Assembly: GCA_043804925.1 (NCBI GenBank)
Contig: JAZDIP010000104.1
Span: 1-64,000, forward strand
Direction: 5' to 3'
Source of the DNA: ChocPot-Mid sp043804925
GTDB lineage: Bacteria; Bacteroidota; Ignavibacteria; Kapaibacteriales; UBA2268
Length of the DNA stretch: 64,000 bases
Shown here piece after piece: positions 25,906-34,270 of the stretch. Under the pieces are notes generated by a model. That model saw nothing but the letters and a program-made list of their open reading frames with translations. It searched no databases and was not told where the DNA came from. Numbering within the stretch: the stretch's first letter is position 1; every line of letters starts with the position of its first letter. Position numbers and translations under genes: made by a program.

Positions 25906-26757
25906 CTAATGCAAAAACAAATCATCTGAAAATATTTTTTCAATAAAGGATTTTTTAATAAACTCAAATCCATCTTCAATATGAACCTCATCTGCAGCTT
26001 TGAATGATTCGGCGATTACAAATAATGGTTTTTCCATGGTTGTTAATATTTCTGCGAACGCTCTTGAAGGAATTCCATTAACTATCCCTTTTTCATGGAT
26101 GACTGAATCTGCACCGATTATTCCACAATCAATGTTACTTTTCATCAGATATGATTTATTTACCCAATTTGAGTTGATTCCTTTTTGCTTACAAACTTCT
26201 GTAAATTTTCGTGCATAATCTTTTTCTTTCCAAACAGATTCCATTACAATCACATTAAATTGATAATTTACTTCATGCAAAGTTTGAAAAAGATTTATGA
26301 CATTACTGCTATATGAACATGTTGCTATTGTATTCACAGACATTTCAAATATACATTGGATAGCCCTGTCTAAGCAGATTCCGGAAGCTGAAGTTAGTTT
26401 CTGTTCTATTTGTTCAAGTATGTCTTTGGGATTTTTAGATTTTATAAATAATATGTATGCTTCCTCGATAACATTTTTCAGCATTGACATTGCAGGTTTT
26501 GTTTCGATTATTTTATTTTTAATATTTTCGATTTCACCATACAAATTTATAATTTCGGTATTCTTGTTTCGCTTATCTCCTTTAGAAGTTTCGCAAAATA
26601 AATTGTCATACTTAGCTTGTCGAAGGATTTTACTTTCTATTGCTTCCGTAAAAATCCTCAAACCTTTTTGAGCAATTATGGCACTTCCATTATCATAATC
26701 ATTTGCCAACTCTTTGATTTTTTTTTCAAATGTATAAATCAAAATTTTCTCCATCAA
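25906..26757 (-). CDS. IF-2B/ribose-1,5-bisphosphate isomerase-like Rossmann protein
   Basis: The 283-residue protein has a helical N-terminal half. Its C-terminal Rossmann-like half belongs to the initiation-factor-2B superfamily: ATCSYSSNVINLF, then NIDCGIIGADSVIHEKGIVN, ending KPLFVIAESFK. The GADSV aspartate corresponds to the conserved active-site residue of MtnA and ribose-1,5-bisphosphate isomerases, which interconvert phosphorylated ribose aldoses and ketoses. It is shorter than MtnA and lacks that enzyme's longer N-terminal part, so methylthioribose phosphate isomerase is not claimed. The substrate is unknown. It is divergent from the M48 protease gene. Confidence 0.75.
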   Translation of the reverse strand: MMEKILIYTFEKKIKELANDYDNGSAIIAQKGLRIFTEAIESKILRQAKYDNLFCETSKGDKRNKNTEIINLYGEIENIKNKIIETKPAMSMLKNVIEEAYILFIKSKNPKDILEQIEQKLTSASGICLDRAIQCIFEMSVNTIATCSYSSNVINLFQTLHEVNYQFNVIVMESVWKEKDYARKFTEVCKQKGINSNWVNKSYLMKSNIDCGIIGADSVIHEKGIVNGIPSRAFAEILTTMEKPLFVIAESFKAADEVHIEDGFEFIKKSFIEKIFSDDLFLH

Positions 26758-26821
26758 ATTATTTTCATTTCTTATCGTTTAATTGCAAAATTATAAATTA
26801 ATATTTAGCAAGGAAAACATT

Positions 26822-28057
26822 TTGAATATTTATAGCATAATAATTTTAGCAACAATAATTATTAGCTTTATTCTTGGAACTATTGCAGACGGTTTAAATC
26901 TCAAAAATTTAAAGAAGCAATTACCGGATGAATTTAAGGATACTTACGATATTGAAAAATACAAGACATCCCAGGATTATACAATAATAAAAACTAAATT
27001 TGGCTTTATTACATCTATATTTGAATTATCCGTTATTTTAATCTTTTGGTTCGCAGGTGGATTTAACTGGCTCGATGAAATTGTAAGGACTGGAGTGAAC
27101 TACAGCATTCTACGAGGATTAGTTTATATAGGGATTCTAGTTATATCCAATTCAATTTTATCCTTACCATTCAGCATTTACTCAACTTTTGTAATCGAAG
27201 AAAAATTCGGTTTCAATAAAACAACTCCAAAGATCTTTATTCTCGACATAATCAAATCATTATTTCTCGCTATTCTCCTTGGTGGTTCGGTATTGGCATT
27301 GGTGTTGTATATATTTGAAACCGGAGGTGAGTTTACCTGGATTTACGGATGGGCAACAGTTCTTATTATTGGGTTGGTAATCCAATTTATAGCACCAACA
27401 TGGATAATGCCATTATTCAATAAGTTTACACCTTTAGAAGAAGGTGAGTTAAAAAATCGAATTATTGATTATGCTAAATCTGTCAACTTTCCTTTAAAAA
27501 ATGTTTTTGTAATAGATGGCTCAAAACGTTCTTCAAAGAGTAATGCTTTTTTTACCGGCTTCGGTAAAAATAAAAGGATAGCACTATTCGATACTTTAAT
27601 AGAAAAACATTCCGTAAAAGAATTGGTAGCCATACTTGCCCATGAAATCGGTCACTACAAGAAAAAACATATACAAATAAATATGCTGATTAGCTTTATA
27701 CACTCGGGTATTCTGTTTTATTTACTATCTCTCTTTTTGAACGAGAAAGGTTTATTTGATGCTTTTTATATGAATGAAACTTCGGTTTATTCCGGTCTGA
27801 TATTTTTTGGGATGCTCTTTTCTGCCGTTGATTTATTCTTGTCTGTTTTCCTTAACATCTTATCCCGGAAAAATGAATTTGAAGCAGATGAATATGCTGT
27901 AAAAACAACAAATTTGAAAGGTGATATGGTTAATGCACTTAAAAAATTATCAAAGGACAATTTATCCAATCTTACTCCTCATCCTTTTTATGTTTTCATT
28001 CATTATTCACATCCTCCGGTTTTGGATAGGATAAGGCAAATATTAAAAATTTCTTGA
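26822..28057 (+). CDS. M48 Ste24-type CAAX-protease-like membrane metallopeptidase
   Basis: This integral membrane zinc peptidase has HEIGH at residues 274-278 (from this start), supplying two zinc ligands and the catalytic Glu. NEFEADEYA holds the third ligand at about Glu352. The N-terminal CAAX_prenyl_protease 1-like half carries several membrane spans. Bacterial homologues are membrane quality-control proteases; prenylated substrates are not expected in bacteria. I chose TTG 26822 because AAGGA precedes it by about seven bases; an in-frame TTG at 26783 would add 13 residues but has no ribosome-binding site. The C-terminus carries the family-typical FIHYSHPPVLDRI. Length is close to the family's usual 410-480. 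Confidence 0.92.
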   Translation: MNIYSIIILATIIISFILGTIADGLNLKNLKKQLPDEFKDTYDIEKYKTSQDYTIIKTKFGFITSIFELSVILIFWFAGGFNWLDEIVRTGVNYSILRGLVYIGILVISNSILSLPFSIYSTFVIEEKFGFNKTTPKIFILDIIKSLFLAILLGGSVLALVLYIFETGGEFTWIYGWATVLIIGLVIQFIAPTWIMPLFNKFTPLEEGELKNRIIDYAKSVNFPLKNVFVIDGSKRSSKSNAFFTGFGKNKRIALFDTLIEKHSVKELVAILAHEIGHYKKKHIQINMLISFIHSGILFYLLSLFLNEKGLFDAFYMNETSVYSGLIFFGMLFSAVDLFLSVFLNILSRKNEFEADEYAVKTTNLKGDMVNALKKLSKDNLSNLTPHPFYVFIHYSHPPVLDRIRQILKIS

Positions 28058-28218
28058 AACACTTAAAATATTGTATTCTATCTACTTACAAAATAAAATA
28101 TGCATTAGTATCATTTTTTATTATTCAATATTTGCTCTTTTAACTAAAAACACTTATTTTGTATTTAACCTAATAAACTTTTTTTTAATTATTTAGTTAT
28201 TTTATTGAAAGAACTTAC

Positions 28219-29211
28219 ATGTTAAGTACTATTTTAATATCTGTTTTGATACTTATCGCTGGAGGATTGTTTCTTTACTTTGGTGCAGAAGGATTAATAA
28301 GGGGTAGTGCTTCTGTAGCTATCAGGAAGGGTATAACACCCTTAGTTGTAGGATTGACAATAGTTGCCTTTGGAACAAGCAGTCCCGAGTTTGTTGTCAG
28401 TGTAGCTGCTGCATTGCGGGGAAATGCCGGAATTGCTGTCGGAAATATTGTCGGTTCAAACATATGCAATATTGCGTTGATACTTGGTATTGCAGCTCTT
28501 ATATCACCAATCAAGGTTAACGTTCAGCTTATTAAAACAGACATCTTAATTATGATTGGAGTTAGCATTCTATTAATTGTTATGATAATTTTTGATCAAA
28601 CAATAAGTAGATTTGATGGTGTAATTTTATTTGCAGGAATAATCTTATATACCGGTTTTACACTATATATGGCAAAAAGGAAAAAAACAAATCCTGAAGG
28701 CATAATATCCGAAATAAAAGGTAAACTCATTAAAGATATTCTTTTTATTGTTGGTGGTCTTATAATACTTGTTATTGGGGCAAATCTTTTTATTGATGGA
28801 GCAATTAAAATAGCCAAGGTACTCGAAGTATCCGATGTAATTATTGGATTAACAATAGTTGCCGTTGGTACAAGTTTACCTGAACTTGCTACATCTGTTC
28901 TTGCCGCTATTAAAAAACAAGGAGATATATCAATCGGTAACATTGTTGGTTCAAATATCTTCAACATTCTATGTATTTTAGGATTTGCCGCACTACTTAA
29001 TCCTATCGTACTTACAGGTGCGAATCAAGTCAATTATATCGATATGGTTGTAATGCTTCTAATGGCAATTATTCTATTACCTTTAGCATGGACTAAGCTT
29101 GAAATATCTCGGCTTGAAGGAGCATTTCTATTGTTCTTATACTTCGGATATGTTTATTATATGTATTCTTACAGAGCGGTAGAAATTTCGCATTTATTAC
29201 CGAGTAATTAA
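28219..29211 (+). CDS. CaCA-family Na+/Ca2+ antiporter, copy 1 of 3
   Basis: This 330-residue membrane protein has two inverted alpha-repeats. The first has GTSSPE at 52-57 and VGSNICNIALILG; the second has GTSLPE at 217-222 and VGSNIFNILCILG. The acidic residue in each motif coordinates the ion, as in YrbG and NCX_Mj, and about ten helices are expected. It probably exports Ca2+ in exchange for Na+ or H+. It is the first of three tandem paralogues spaced 28-32 bases apart, so one operon is likely. It is the most divergent of the three (AALRGN and AVGNIV in the first motif, LAAIKKQ in the second). Confidence 0.93.
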   Translation: MLSTILISVLILIAGGLFLYFGAEGLIRGSASVAIRKGITPLVVGLTIVAFGTSSPEFVVSVAAALRGNAGIAVGNIVGSNICNIALILGIAALISPIKVNVQLIKTDILIMIGVSILLIVMIIFDQTISRFDGVILFAGIILYTGFTLYMAKRKKTNPEGIISEIKGKLIKDILFIVGGLIILVIGANLFIDGAIKIAKVLEVSDVIIGLTIVAVGTSLPELATSVLAAIKKQGDISIGNIVGSNIFNILCILGFAALLNPIVLTGANQVNYIDMVVMLLMAIILLPLAWTKLEISRLEGAFLLFLYFGYVYYMYSYRAVEISHLLPSN

Positions 29212-29239
29212 TTATTTTATTAAAATTTGAAATTTGTGA

Positions 29240-30235
29240 ATGAACACTCTCGAAACAATATCAGTATCAATATTAGGATTAATAACCGGAGGGCTTTTCC
29301 TTTACTTTGGAGCAGATGGATTAGTCAAAGGTAGTGCATCAGTAGCTATCCGAAGAGGGATAACTCCACTGGTCGTAGGATTAACAATTGTTGCTTTCGG
29401 TACAAGCAGTCCTGAACTTGTTGTTAGTGTATCCGCTGCAATTCGCAAAAATTCAGGTATAGCTTTTGGTAACGTTATCGGCTCAAATATTTGCAATATT
29501 GCCTTAATACTCGGTTTAGCCGCATTGATATTACCTATAAAAGTCAACCTGAAATTAATCAAAAGAGATATACTTATTATGATTGGGTCTACTTTTTTAC
29601 TTATTTTATTAATTTTGGATCAGAATTTAAGCAGATTTGACGGAGCAATATTATTTCTAGGTATTATTTCTTATACAGGATATACTTTATATTCTGCAAA
29701 AAAAGAAAGAAACAAGGAAGAAGGATTTATAACTGAAATAAAATCAAAAAAATGGTTGGATATTATATTTATTGTCGGTGGTCTTATAATTTTAGTTATA
29801 GGAGCAAATCTTTTTATTGATGGAGCTATCAAAATAGCGAGAATGCTTGAAGTTTCGGATGTAATTATTGGTTTGTCTGTGGTAGCTCTCGGTACAAGTT
29901 TACCCGAACTTGCAACTTCTGTCGTTGCAACAATTAAAAAAGAGGGTGATATATCCATCGGTAATATTGTTGGTTCTAACATCTTCAATATTCTGTGTAT
30001 CTTAGGTATTGCGGCGCTTCTTGAACCAATTGTTTTATCAGGTTCGAATCAGGTTAATTATATTGATATGTTGGTTATGGTTCTTATATCTATCATTTTA
30101 TTGCCTCTAGCTTGGACAAAGCTTGAACTTTCCCGGCTTGAGGGTGCATTTCTCTTATTTCTTTATTTCGGATATATGTATTATATGTTTTCATATAGAG
30201 CAAATGAAATTTCGCATTTATTACTAAGAAATTAA
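29240..30235 (+). CDS. CaCA-family Na+/Ca2+ antiporter, copy 2 of 3
   Basis: This 331-residue paralogue has intact GTSSPE and GTSLPE motifs and the two VGSNI/IGSNI helix starts. The N-terminus and leader (around GAAATTTGT before the ATG, then MNT-ETISVSILGL) are nearly identical to copy 3, so copies 2 and 3 arose from a later duplication than the split from copy 1. Differences concentrate in the central cytoplasmic loop (SAKKERNKEEGF), a likely place for distinct regulation. All residues expected for ion binding are kept, so it should be active. Confidence 0.93.
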   Translation: MNTLETISVSILGLITGGLFLYFGADGLVKGSASVAIRRGITPLVVGLTIVAFGTSSPELVVSVSAAIRKNSGIAFGNVIGSNICNIALILGLAALILPIKVNLKLIKRDILIMIGSTFLLILLILDQNLSRFDGAILFLGIISYTGYTLYSAKKERNKEEGFITEIKSKKWLDIIFIVGGLIILVIGANLFIDGAIKIARMLEVSDVIIGLSVVALGTSLPELATSVVATIKKEGDISIGNIVGSNIFNILCILGIAALLEPIVLSGSNQVNYIDMLVMVLISIILLPLAWTKLELSRLEGAFLLFLYFGYMYYMFSYRANEISHLLLRN

Positions 30236-30267
30236 TTATTTATATTTTTAAAAGTTGAAATTTGTAA

Positions 30268-31263
30268 ATGAACACAATAGAAACAATATCAGTGTCAATA
30301 TTAGGATTAATAGCAGGGGGGCTTTTCCTCTACTTTGGTGCCGAAGGATTAGTTAAAGGCAGTGCATCTGTTGCCATCCGAAGAGGAATAACTCCACTGG
30401 TCGTTGGTTTAACTATTGTCGCTTTCGGTACGAGCAGTCCTGAACTTGTTGTTAGCGTATCTGCGGCTATACGTGGAAATGCCGCAATAGCTTTCGGTAA
30501 TGTAATTGGCTCAAATATATGTAATATAGCTCTTATATTGGGATTATCAGCGTTAATCACACCAATCAAGGTTAACCTTCAGTTAATTAAATCCGATATT
30601 CTAATAATGATTGGAGCTACTATCCTTTTAATTTTCATGATACTTGACCAGAACTTGAGCCGTATTGACGGCTTGATACTATTCATAGGCATAATTGCAT
30701 ATAACATTTATACAATGCGTGCGGCAAAAAAAGAAAAACTAACCAATGACGAATTATTAAAAAGGATGCAGGAAAAAACATGGAAAGACTTTTTTTTAAT
30801 ACTTGGTGGTTTGGTTGTCTTGGTTATTGGAGCTAATTTATTTATCAGCGGTGCCATAAAAATCGCTAATATACTTAAAGTTTCAGATGTTATTATAGGT
30901 CTGTCCGTTGTCGCACTTGGTACAAGCTTACCTGAATTAGCTACATCCGTAGTTGCCGCTATTAAAAAACAGGGTGATATTTCTATTGGTAATATTGTCG
31001 GTTCAAATATATTCAATATCCTGTGTATTTTAGGTGTGGCGGCTCTTATCCAACCAATTATTCTTTCAGGTGCAAACGCAGTAAATTATATTGATATGAT
31101 TGTTATGGTTCTTATTTCAATTATTTTACTACCTTTGGCTTGGACAAAGCTGGAAGTATCCAGATTGGAAGGAGCATTTCTGCTGTTCCTTTATTTCGGG
31201 TACATGTACTATATGTACACATACAGATTAAGCGAAATATCACAATACTTACATAATCATTAA
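30268..31263 (+). CDS. CaCA-family Na+/Ca2+ antiporter, copy 3 of 3
   Basis: This 331-residue protein has the same fold and motifs as copies 1 and 2. The central loop is distinct (AAKKEKLTNDELLKRMQEKT), being longer in charge and likely helical. It ends the tandem operon; a probable terminator lies about 50 bases after its stop. Three intact exchangers in a row is unusual and suggests different ion affinities, or selection for dosage. Confidence 0.93.
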   Translation: MNTIETISVSILGLIAGGLFLYFGAEGLVKGSASVAIRRGITPLVVGLTIVAFGTSSPELVVSVSAAIRGNAAIAFGNVIGSNICNIALILGLSALITPIKVNLQLIKSDILIMIGATILLIFMILDQNLSRIDGLILFIGIIAYNIYTMRAAKKEKLTNDELLKRMQEKTWKDFFLILGGLVVLVIGANLFISGAIKIANILKVSDVIIGLSVVALGTSLPELATSVVAAIKKQGDISIGNIVGSNIFNILCILGVAALIQPIILSGANAVNYIDMIVMVLISIILLPLAWTKLEVSRLEGAFLLFLYFGYMYYMYTYRLSEISQYLHNH

Positions 31264-31311
31264 TCTGATTTGGAGTGCTTCTGTAATTTTGTTTTGTGCT
31301 TTCAATACACC

Positions 31312-31348
31312 AAACAAGCCAAACAAGGAGACAATGGTTTGTTTTTTT
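31312..31348 (+). terminator. Probable terminator of the antiporter operon
   Basis: AAACAAGCC (31312-31320) can pair with GGTTTGTTT (31336-31344) with one G-T wobble, across a 15-base loop, and the 3' arm runs into a T tract to 31348. It lies 48 bases after the last antiporter stop. Confidence 0.55.
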
Positions 31349-31515
31349 CAATACATTTTTTTCACATGTAGTGATAATACATATAAAGATTAAAGTATAT
31401 ATTTTTGATAATTTTACAAATACAGTAAAGAATAATCCCGAAAAAAGAAAACCGGATGCTTCACTTTGTTAAACATGGTATTCATTATGAACTCTATTCA
31501 AAGCACTTAATATTA

Positions 31516-32742
31516 TTACTTGAATTTCTTCAAAATATCTTCTACTGCAGATTTGTGTACCATGAAACTCATCATTTTTAACTTGACATAATCTTCGTGA
31601 AAGAAATAATATCCCTTATTAGTACCATTACGGGAACCGGCTCCGGAATCCTTGATTAAAAACCAAAACTTTCCATCCTGTTCTTTATAACCTACAATAT
31701 GTATCCCATGGTCATCCGTAGTTGTTCCATTGCTGAAACGAAACTGTCTTGCATTTTCATCAATATATTCAGAAGGTATATCATAAGTTGGTATCATAGC
31801 TACTTCCGAGTGTGAGTCATATCCGGATTCGGATACATCACCGCCTATAGCTACAGTATATCCTTTTTTAACTGCATTTTTCAATGATGCCAAAAACTCG
31901 TCGAGAGGTATATTATAATAATCTGTAGAGTGCCACCAATTATCAGGTACTTTATATTCAGCTTTTGTGTAATAAGGGAACTGCATCAAAGACATAATGT
32001 CAACATATTCGTCAAGATTCAATTTAACAACATTATTAAAAAATTCAACAGGAGTCATTTTCTTTCCTTCAAAATCGAATTCTTTCGGTGGTTTCCCGAT
32101 GTAATAATCCAAAATGGATTTAATATTTTCAATTGCAATATCCTCATTCCAAGCATTAGTCGTTTTCAGTGAATTGAGATATGTCATCATTTCGTTATAC
32201 ATTTTTTCATGTCCGTGATGCTTTTGTCCAGTTTTCATTCCTGTATATGTTTCGGAAGGGACACAACCATATTTTTTCCAAATACGTATTAAAGCATTTG
32301 ATTGAGAGCCCTCTCCAAAATGAGATTTACCTCTCTCTTTGATAAATCCTCTTGCTTTTTCAACATATTCCCAATATGTATTGTGCAACTCGGAAATTTT
32401 AATCTTTTTACCTTGGAGTCTGTTTATTTCAGATTCATATAATGAAGTAGTACAAAAATTCCAGCACATTCCCGACCAACCTTGTGATATGGGTTCATTG
32501 TGCCAGTATTGAGTAAATTCCGATACGGACTTAGGTAGTTGATAACCTGAAAAATCCATTTTAAAGGTTTTAGTTTCTTCTTCATCAGGAGATTCGAAGT
32601 CTTCGACAGCTTCCTTGATTTCATTCCAAAATTCATTTTTTGGTGTTACAAATTTTCCTTTATCTTTTTTTGGCTCCTGAGCCAAAAAAAGTGAAGATGA
32701 TAATACAATAACTAAACTCAATAATAACACAAATCTTGACAT
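31516..32742 (-). CDS. Secreted C1B-family (bleomycin-hydrolase/PepC-like) cysteine peptidase
   Basis: This 408-residue protein has signal peptide MSRFVLLLSLVIVLSSSLFL. The papain-fold catalytic sites are readable: oxyanion Gln87 and Cys93 in QGWSGMCWNFC, His345 in DDHGIHIVGY, and the third site in IKDSGAGS, where Asp365 replaces the usual Asn of KNSWG. Family-specific stretches such as NNVVKLNLDEYV and DNWWHSTDYYNIPLDEF support the PepC/BLMH branch. Those enzymes are cytosolic aminopeptidases forming hexamers; an exported version is less usual but is known in Bacteroidota. It probably degrades peptides in the periplasm or outside. It stands alone and is divergent from the next gene. Confidence 0.85.
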   Translation of the reverse strand: MSRFVLLLSLVIVLSSSLFLAQEPKKDKGKFVTPKNEFWNEIKEAVEDFESPDEEETKTFKMDFSGYQLPKSVSEFTQYWHNEPISQGWSGMCWNFCTTSLYESEINRLQGKKIKISELHNTYWEYVEKARGFIKERGKSHFGEGSQSNALIRIWKKYGCVPSETYTGMKTGQKHHGHEKMYNEMMTYLNSLKTTNAWNEDIAIENIKSILDYYIGKPPKEFDFEGKKMTPVEFFNNVVKLNLDEYVDIMSLMQFPYYTKAEYKVPDNWWHSTDYYNIPLDEFLASLKNAVKKGYTVAIGGDVSESGYDSHSEVAMIPTYDIPSEYIDENARQFRFSNGTTTDDHGIHIVGYKEQDGKFWFLIKDSGAGSRNGTNKGYYFFHEDYVKLKMMSFMVHKSAVEDILKKFK

Positions 32743-32885
32743 TTCAATTCCCTAAAATATAATTAATACAATCAGTAATTTTATAAAATATAAATTTAAT
32801 AAGAATAGATATTCTATAAAACAAAAAATATATTTAATTTAGGAATTAGACAGGAATAGATTTTAATAAACTTTCAGGAGGATTT

Positions 32886-33359
32886 ATGAGTGAACATGCA
32901 GAGTGCTGCCCAAAGTTTGAGCCCGAACCATGGGACGATAAAGTTTTTGAATGGGATAATAAAAAATTCATCAAGGAAAAAGTATTTACTCTGTTCTATA
33001 TGCCAATGAACTTTGGTAATGTGATGAAACGTCTCGATAAATCTATAAGAAATGCCGGTGCAACAATGCCTGATTACTTGTGTCTTTCTGACCATACATC
33101 CAAATGGAATATGGATATTTATCTTGCTGTTGACGGTGAAATTGACGGAGCAAACAACGTAGCTCTGAGCGGAAAATATTTCAGCAAAGTTTACGAAGGT
33201 CCATTTAAAGATACGGGAAAATGGTGCAAGGATTATGAGGCAGTTGCAAAAACGAAAGGACTGACAATTAAGAAATGGTATATGTGGTACACAACCTGCC
33301 CGAAATGTGCAAAGAAATACGGGAAGAATTATGTTGTGGTTGTGGGGGAAGTGGAGTAG
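32886..33359 (+). CDS. Conserved cytoplasmic protein with CCP and CPKCAKKYG motifs
   Basis: The 157-residue protein has no signal peptide and a strong AGGAGG ribosome-binding site. It begins AECCPKFEPEPWDDKVFEW and ends TTCPKCAKKYGKNYVVVVGE. The paired cysteines at both ends (CC and CxxC) could hold one metal. The middle (FYMPMNFGNVMKRLDKSI, ALSGKYFSKVYEGPF) matches a widespread bacterial family that I know only as conserved and often annotated as hydrolase or GyrI-related; function is not established. A secreted-protein gene follows 37 bases later and may be co-transcribed. Confidence 0.7.
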   Translation: MSEHAECCPKFEPEPWDDKVFEWDNKKFIKEKVFTLFYMPMNFGNVMKRLDKSIRNAGATMPDYLCLSDHTSKWNMDIYLAVDGEIDGANNVALSGKYFSKVYEGPFKDTGKWCKDYEAVAKTKGLTIKKWYMWYTTCPKCAKKYGKNYVVVVGEVE

Positions 33360-33396
33360 GAAAGGTTATTTTATTAAAATTTAAAGCGAAATAATT

Positions 33397-34143
33397 ATGA
33401 GATTATTTAAATTATTAGTTATATTTACTATGCTAACTTCATTGATGTCATTTGACCAATGTTCGGATAATTATGGTTATGATGAATTACCCGAATTATT
33501 AGAAAGAGCCAATCTGATTTTAATTCTCCCAAAAGAATATAATATGGTTCCGATTATTAAAAATAAACAAGTACGCTATGATTTGGCTTACAGGTTAGAA
33601 AATGGTATTGAGATTCGTTATTCAATTTGGCCTTATGATTCATTATTAGAGGAATACAATGCTTATCTGGAAAGAAAAGCTAAAGGAATTAAACCAGTTG
33701 ACCCGGTAAAGGGTGAATTTGAGGAACTGAAGGTTAATCCTAATGAAATTTATAAAAACTTTTTCCTTTCTTTCATTTTTAATGTCAGTGAAAAAAATGA
33801 TACAAGTTATGAGATTACATTTAATAAAATGGTTAGACAAGTAATGGAATTTCCAACAGATGCAGTAAAAGAAGAATTTAATGCTGATTATGGAGCGCAT
33901 ACTTGGTGCAAGCTCAACAAAGAATTCGGAAAAGAATATAAAGAATGTCAAATTTTTATGATTCATAAAAAAGATTGTGGGATGGTAATATGTTTCAGAT
34001 TGTTTAAAGACAAGAATCATGTAGAAAGATTAAAAAAAGATAAAATTAACAGTGATAATTTCAATAATATACAATTCTATAGAGCAAAACCGCCTGAACT
34101 TTTACATCCGAAAGGGATAAACAGAATTTTTCAATATGAATAG
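33397..34143 (+). CDS. Exported protein of unknown function
   Basis: The 248-residue protein has an N-terminal hydrophobic signal (MRLFKLLVIFTMLTSLMSF) without a clear lipobox. A charged body follows with alternating strands and helices, for example YRLENGIEIRYSIWPYD and GAHTWCKLNKEFGKEYKEC. Four cysteines in the mature part could form disulphides. I do not recognise the family. It is the last gene before a perfect 16-bp terminator hairpin, 37 bases behind the CCP-motif gene, which suggests a two-gene unit. Confidence 0.65.
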   Translation: MRLFKLLVIFTMLTSLMSFDQCSDNYGYDELPELLERANLILILPKEYNMVPIIKNKQVRYDLAYRLENGIEIRYSIWPYDSLLEEYNAYLERKAKGIKPVDPVKGEFEELKVNPNEIYKNFFLSFIFNVSEKNDTSYEITFNKMVRQVMEFPTDAVKEEFNADYGAHTWCKLNKEFGKEYKECQIFMIHKKDCGMVICFRLFKDKNHVERLKKDKINSDNFNNIQFYRAKPPELLHPKGINRIFQYE

Positions 34144-34174
34144 ATGATAAAAAATGTTTCAGTAATTTTGATAA

Positions 34175-34213
34175 AACTTTCCGAAAGTTCGGAACTTTCG
34201 GAAAGTTCTTTTT
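34175..34213 (+). terminator. Perfect 16-bp stem terminator
   Basis: AACTTTCCGAAAGTTC at 34175-34190 is the exact reverse complement of 34192-34207, with a single base between, followed by CTTTTT. Each arm is itself nearly palindromic (CTTTCCGAAAG), which suggests origin as a repeat element. A shorter relative occurs at 48531-48547. Confidence 0.85.
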
Positions 34214-34234
34214 AATTAAATCCCTCCTTTTTTG

Positions 34235-34242
34235 TATATTTG
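34235..34242 (+). promoter_or_regulatory. Candidate -7 box (TATATTTG) before dprA
   Basis: TATATTTG lies 28 bases before the ATG at 34271 and after the preceding terminator. The -33 position has CTTTTT rather than TTTG, so it is a partial match to the Bacteroidetes promoter. Confidence 0.5.
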
Positions 34243-34270
34243 ACTTTTATTCATTAAATAATTTTTGTTT

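Noticed and set aside
25906..26757. Methylthioribose-1-phosphate isomerase (MtnA)
   Set aside because: The IF-2B core fits, but it is too short, lacks the MtnA N-terminal region, and has no methionine-salvage neighbours.
28275..31016. Repeated minus-strand open frames opposite the three antiporters
   Set aside because: They recur only because the three antiporter genes are paralogous and low in complementary stop codons; none has a start signal.
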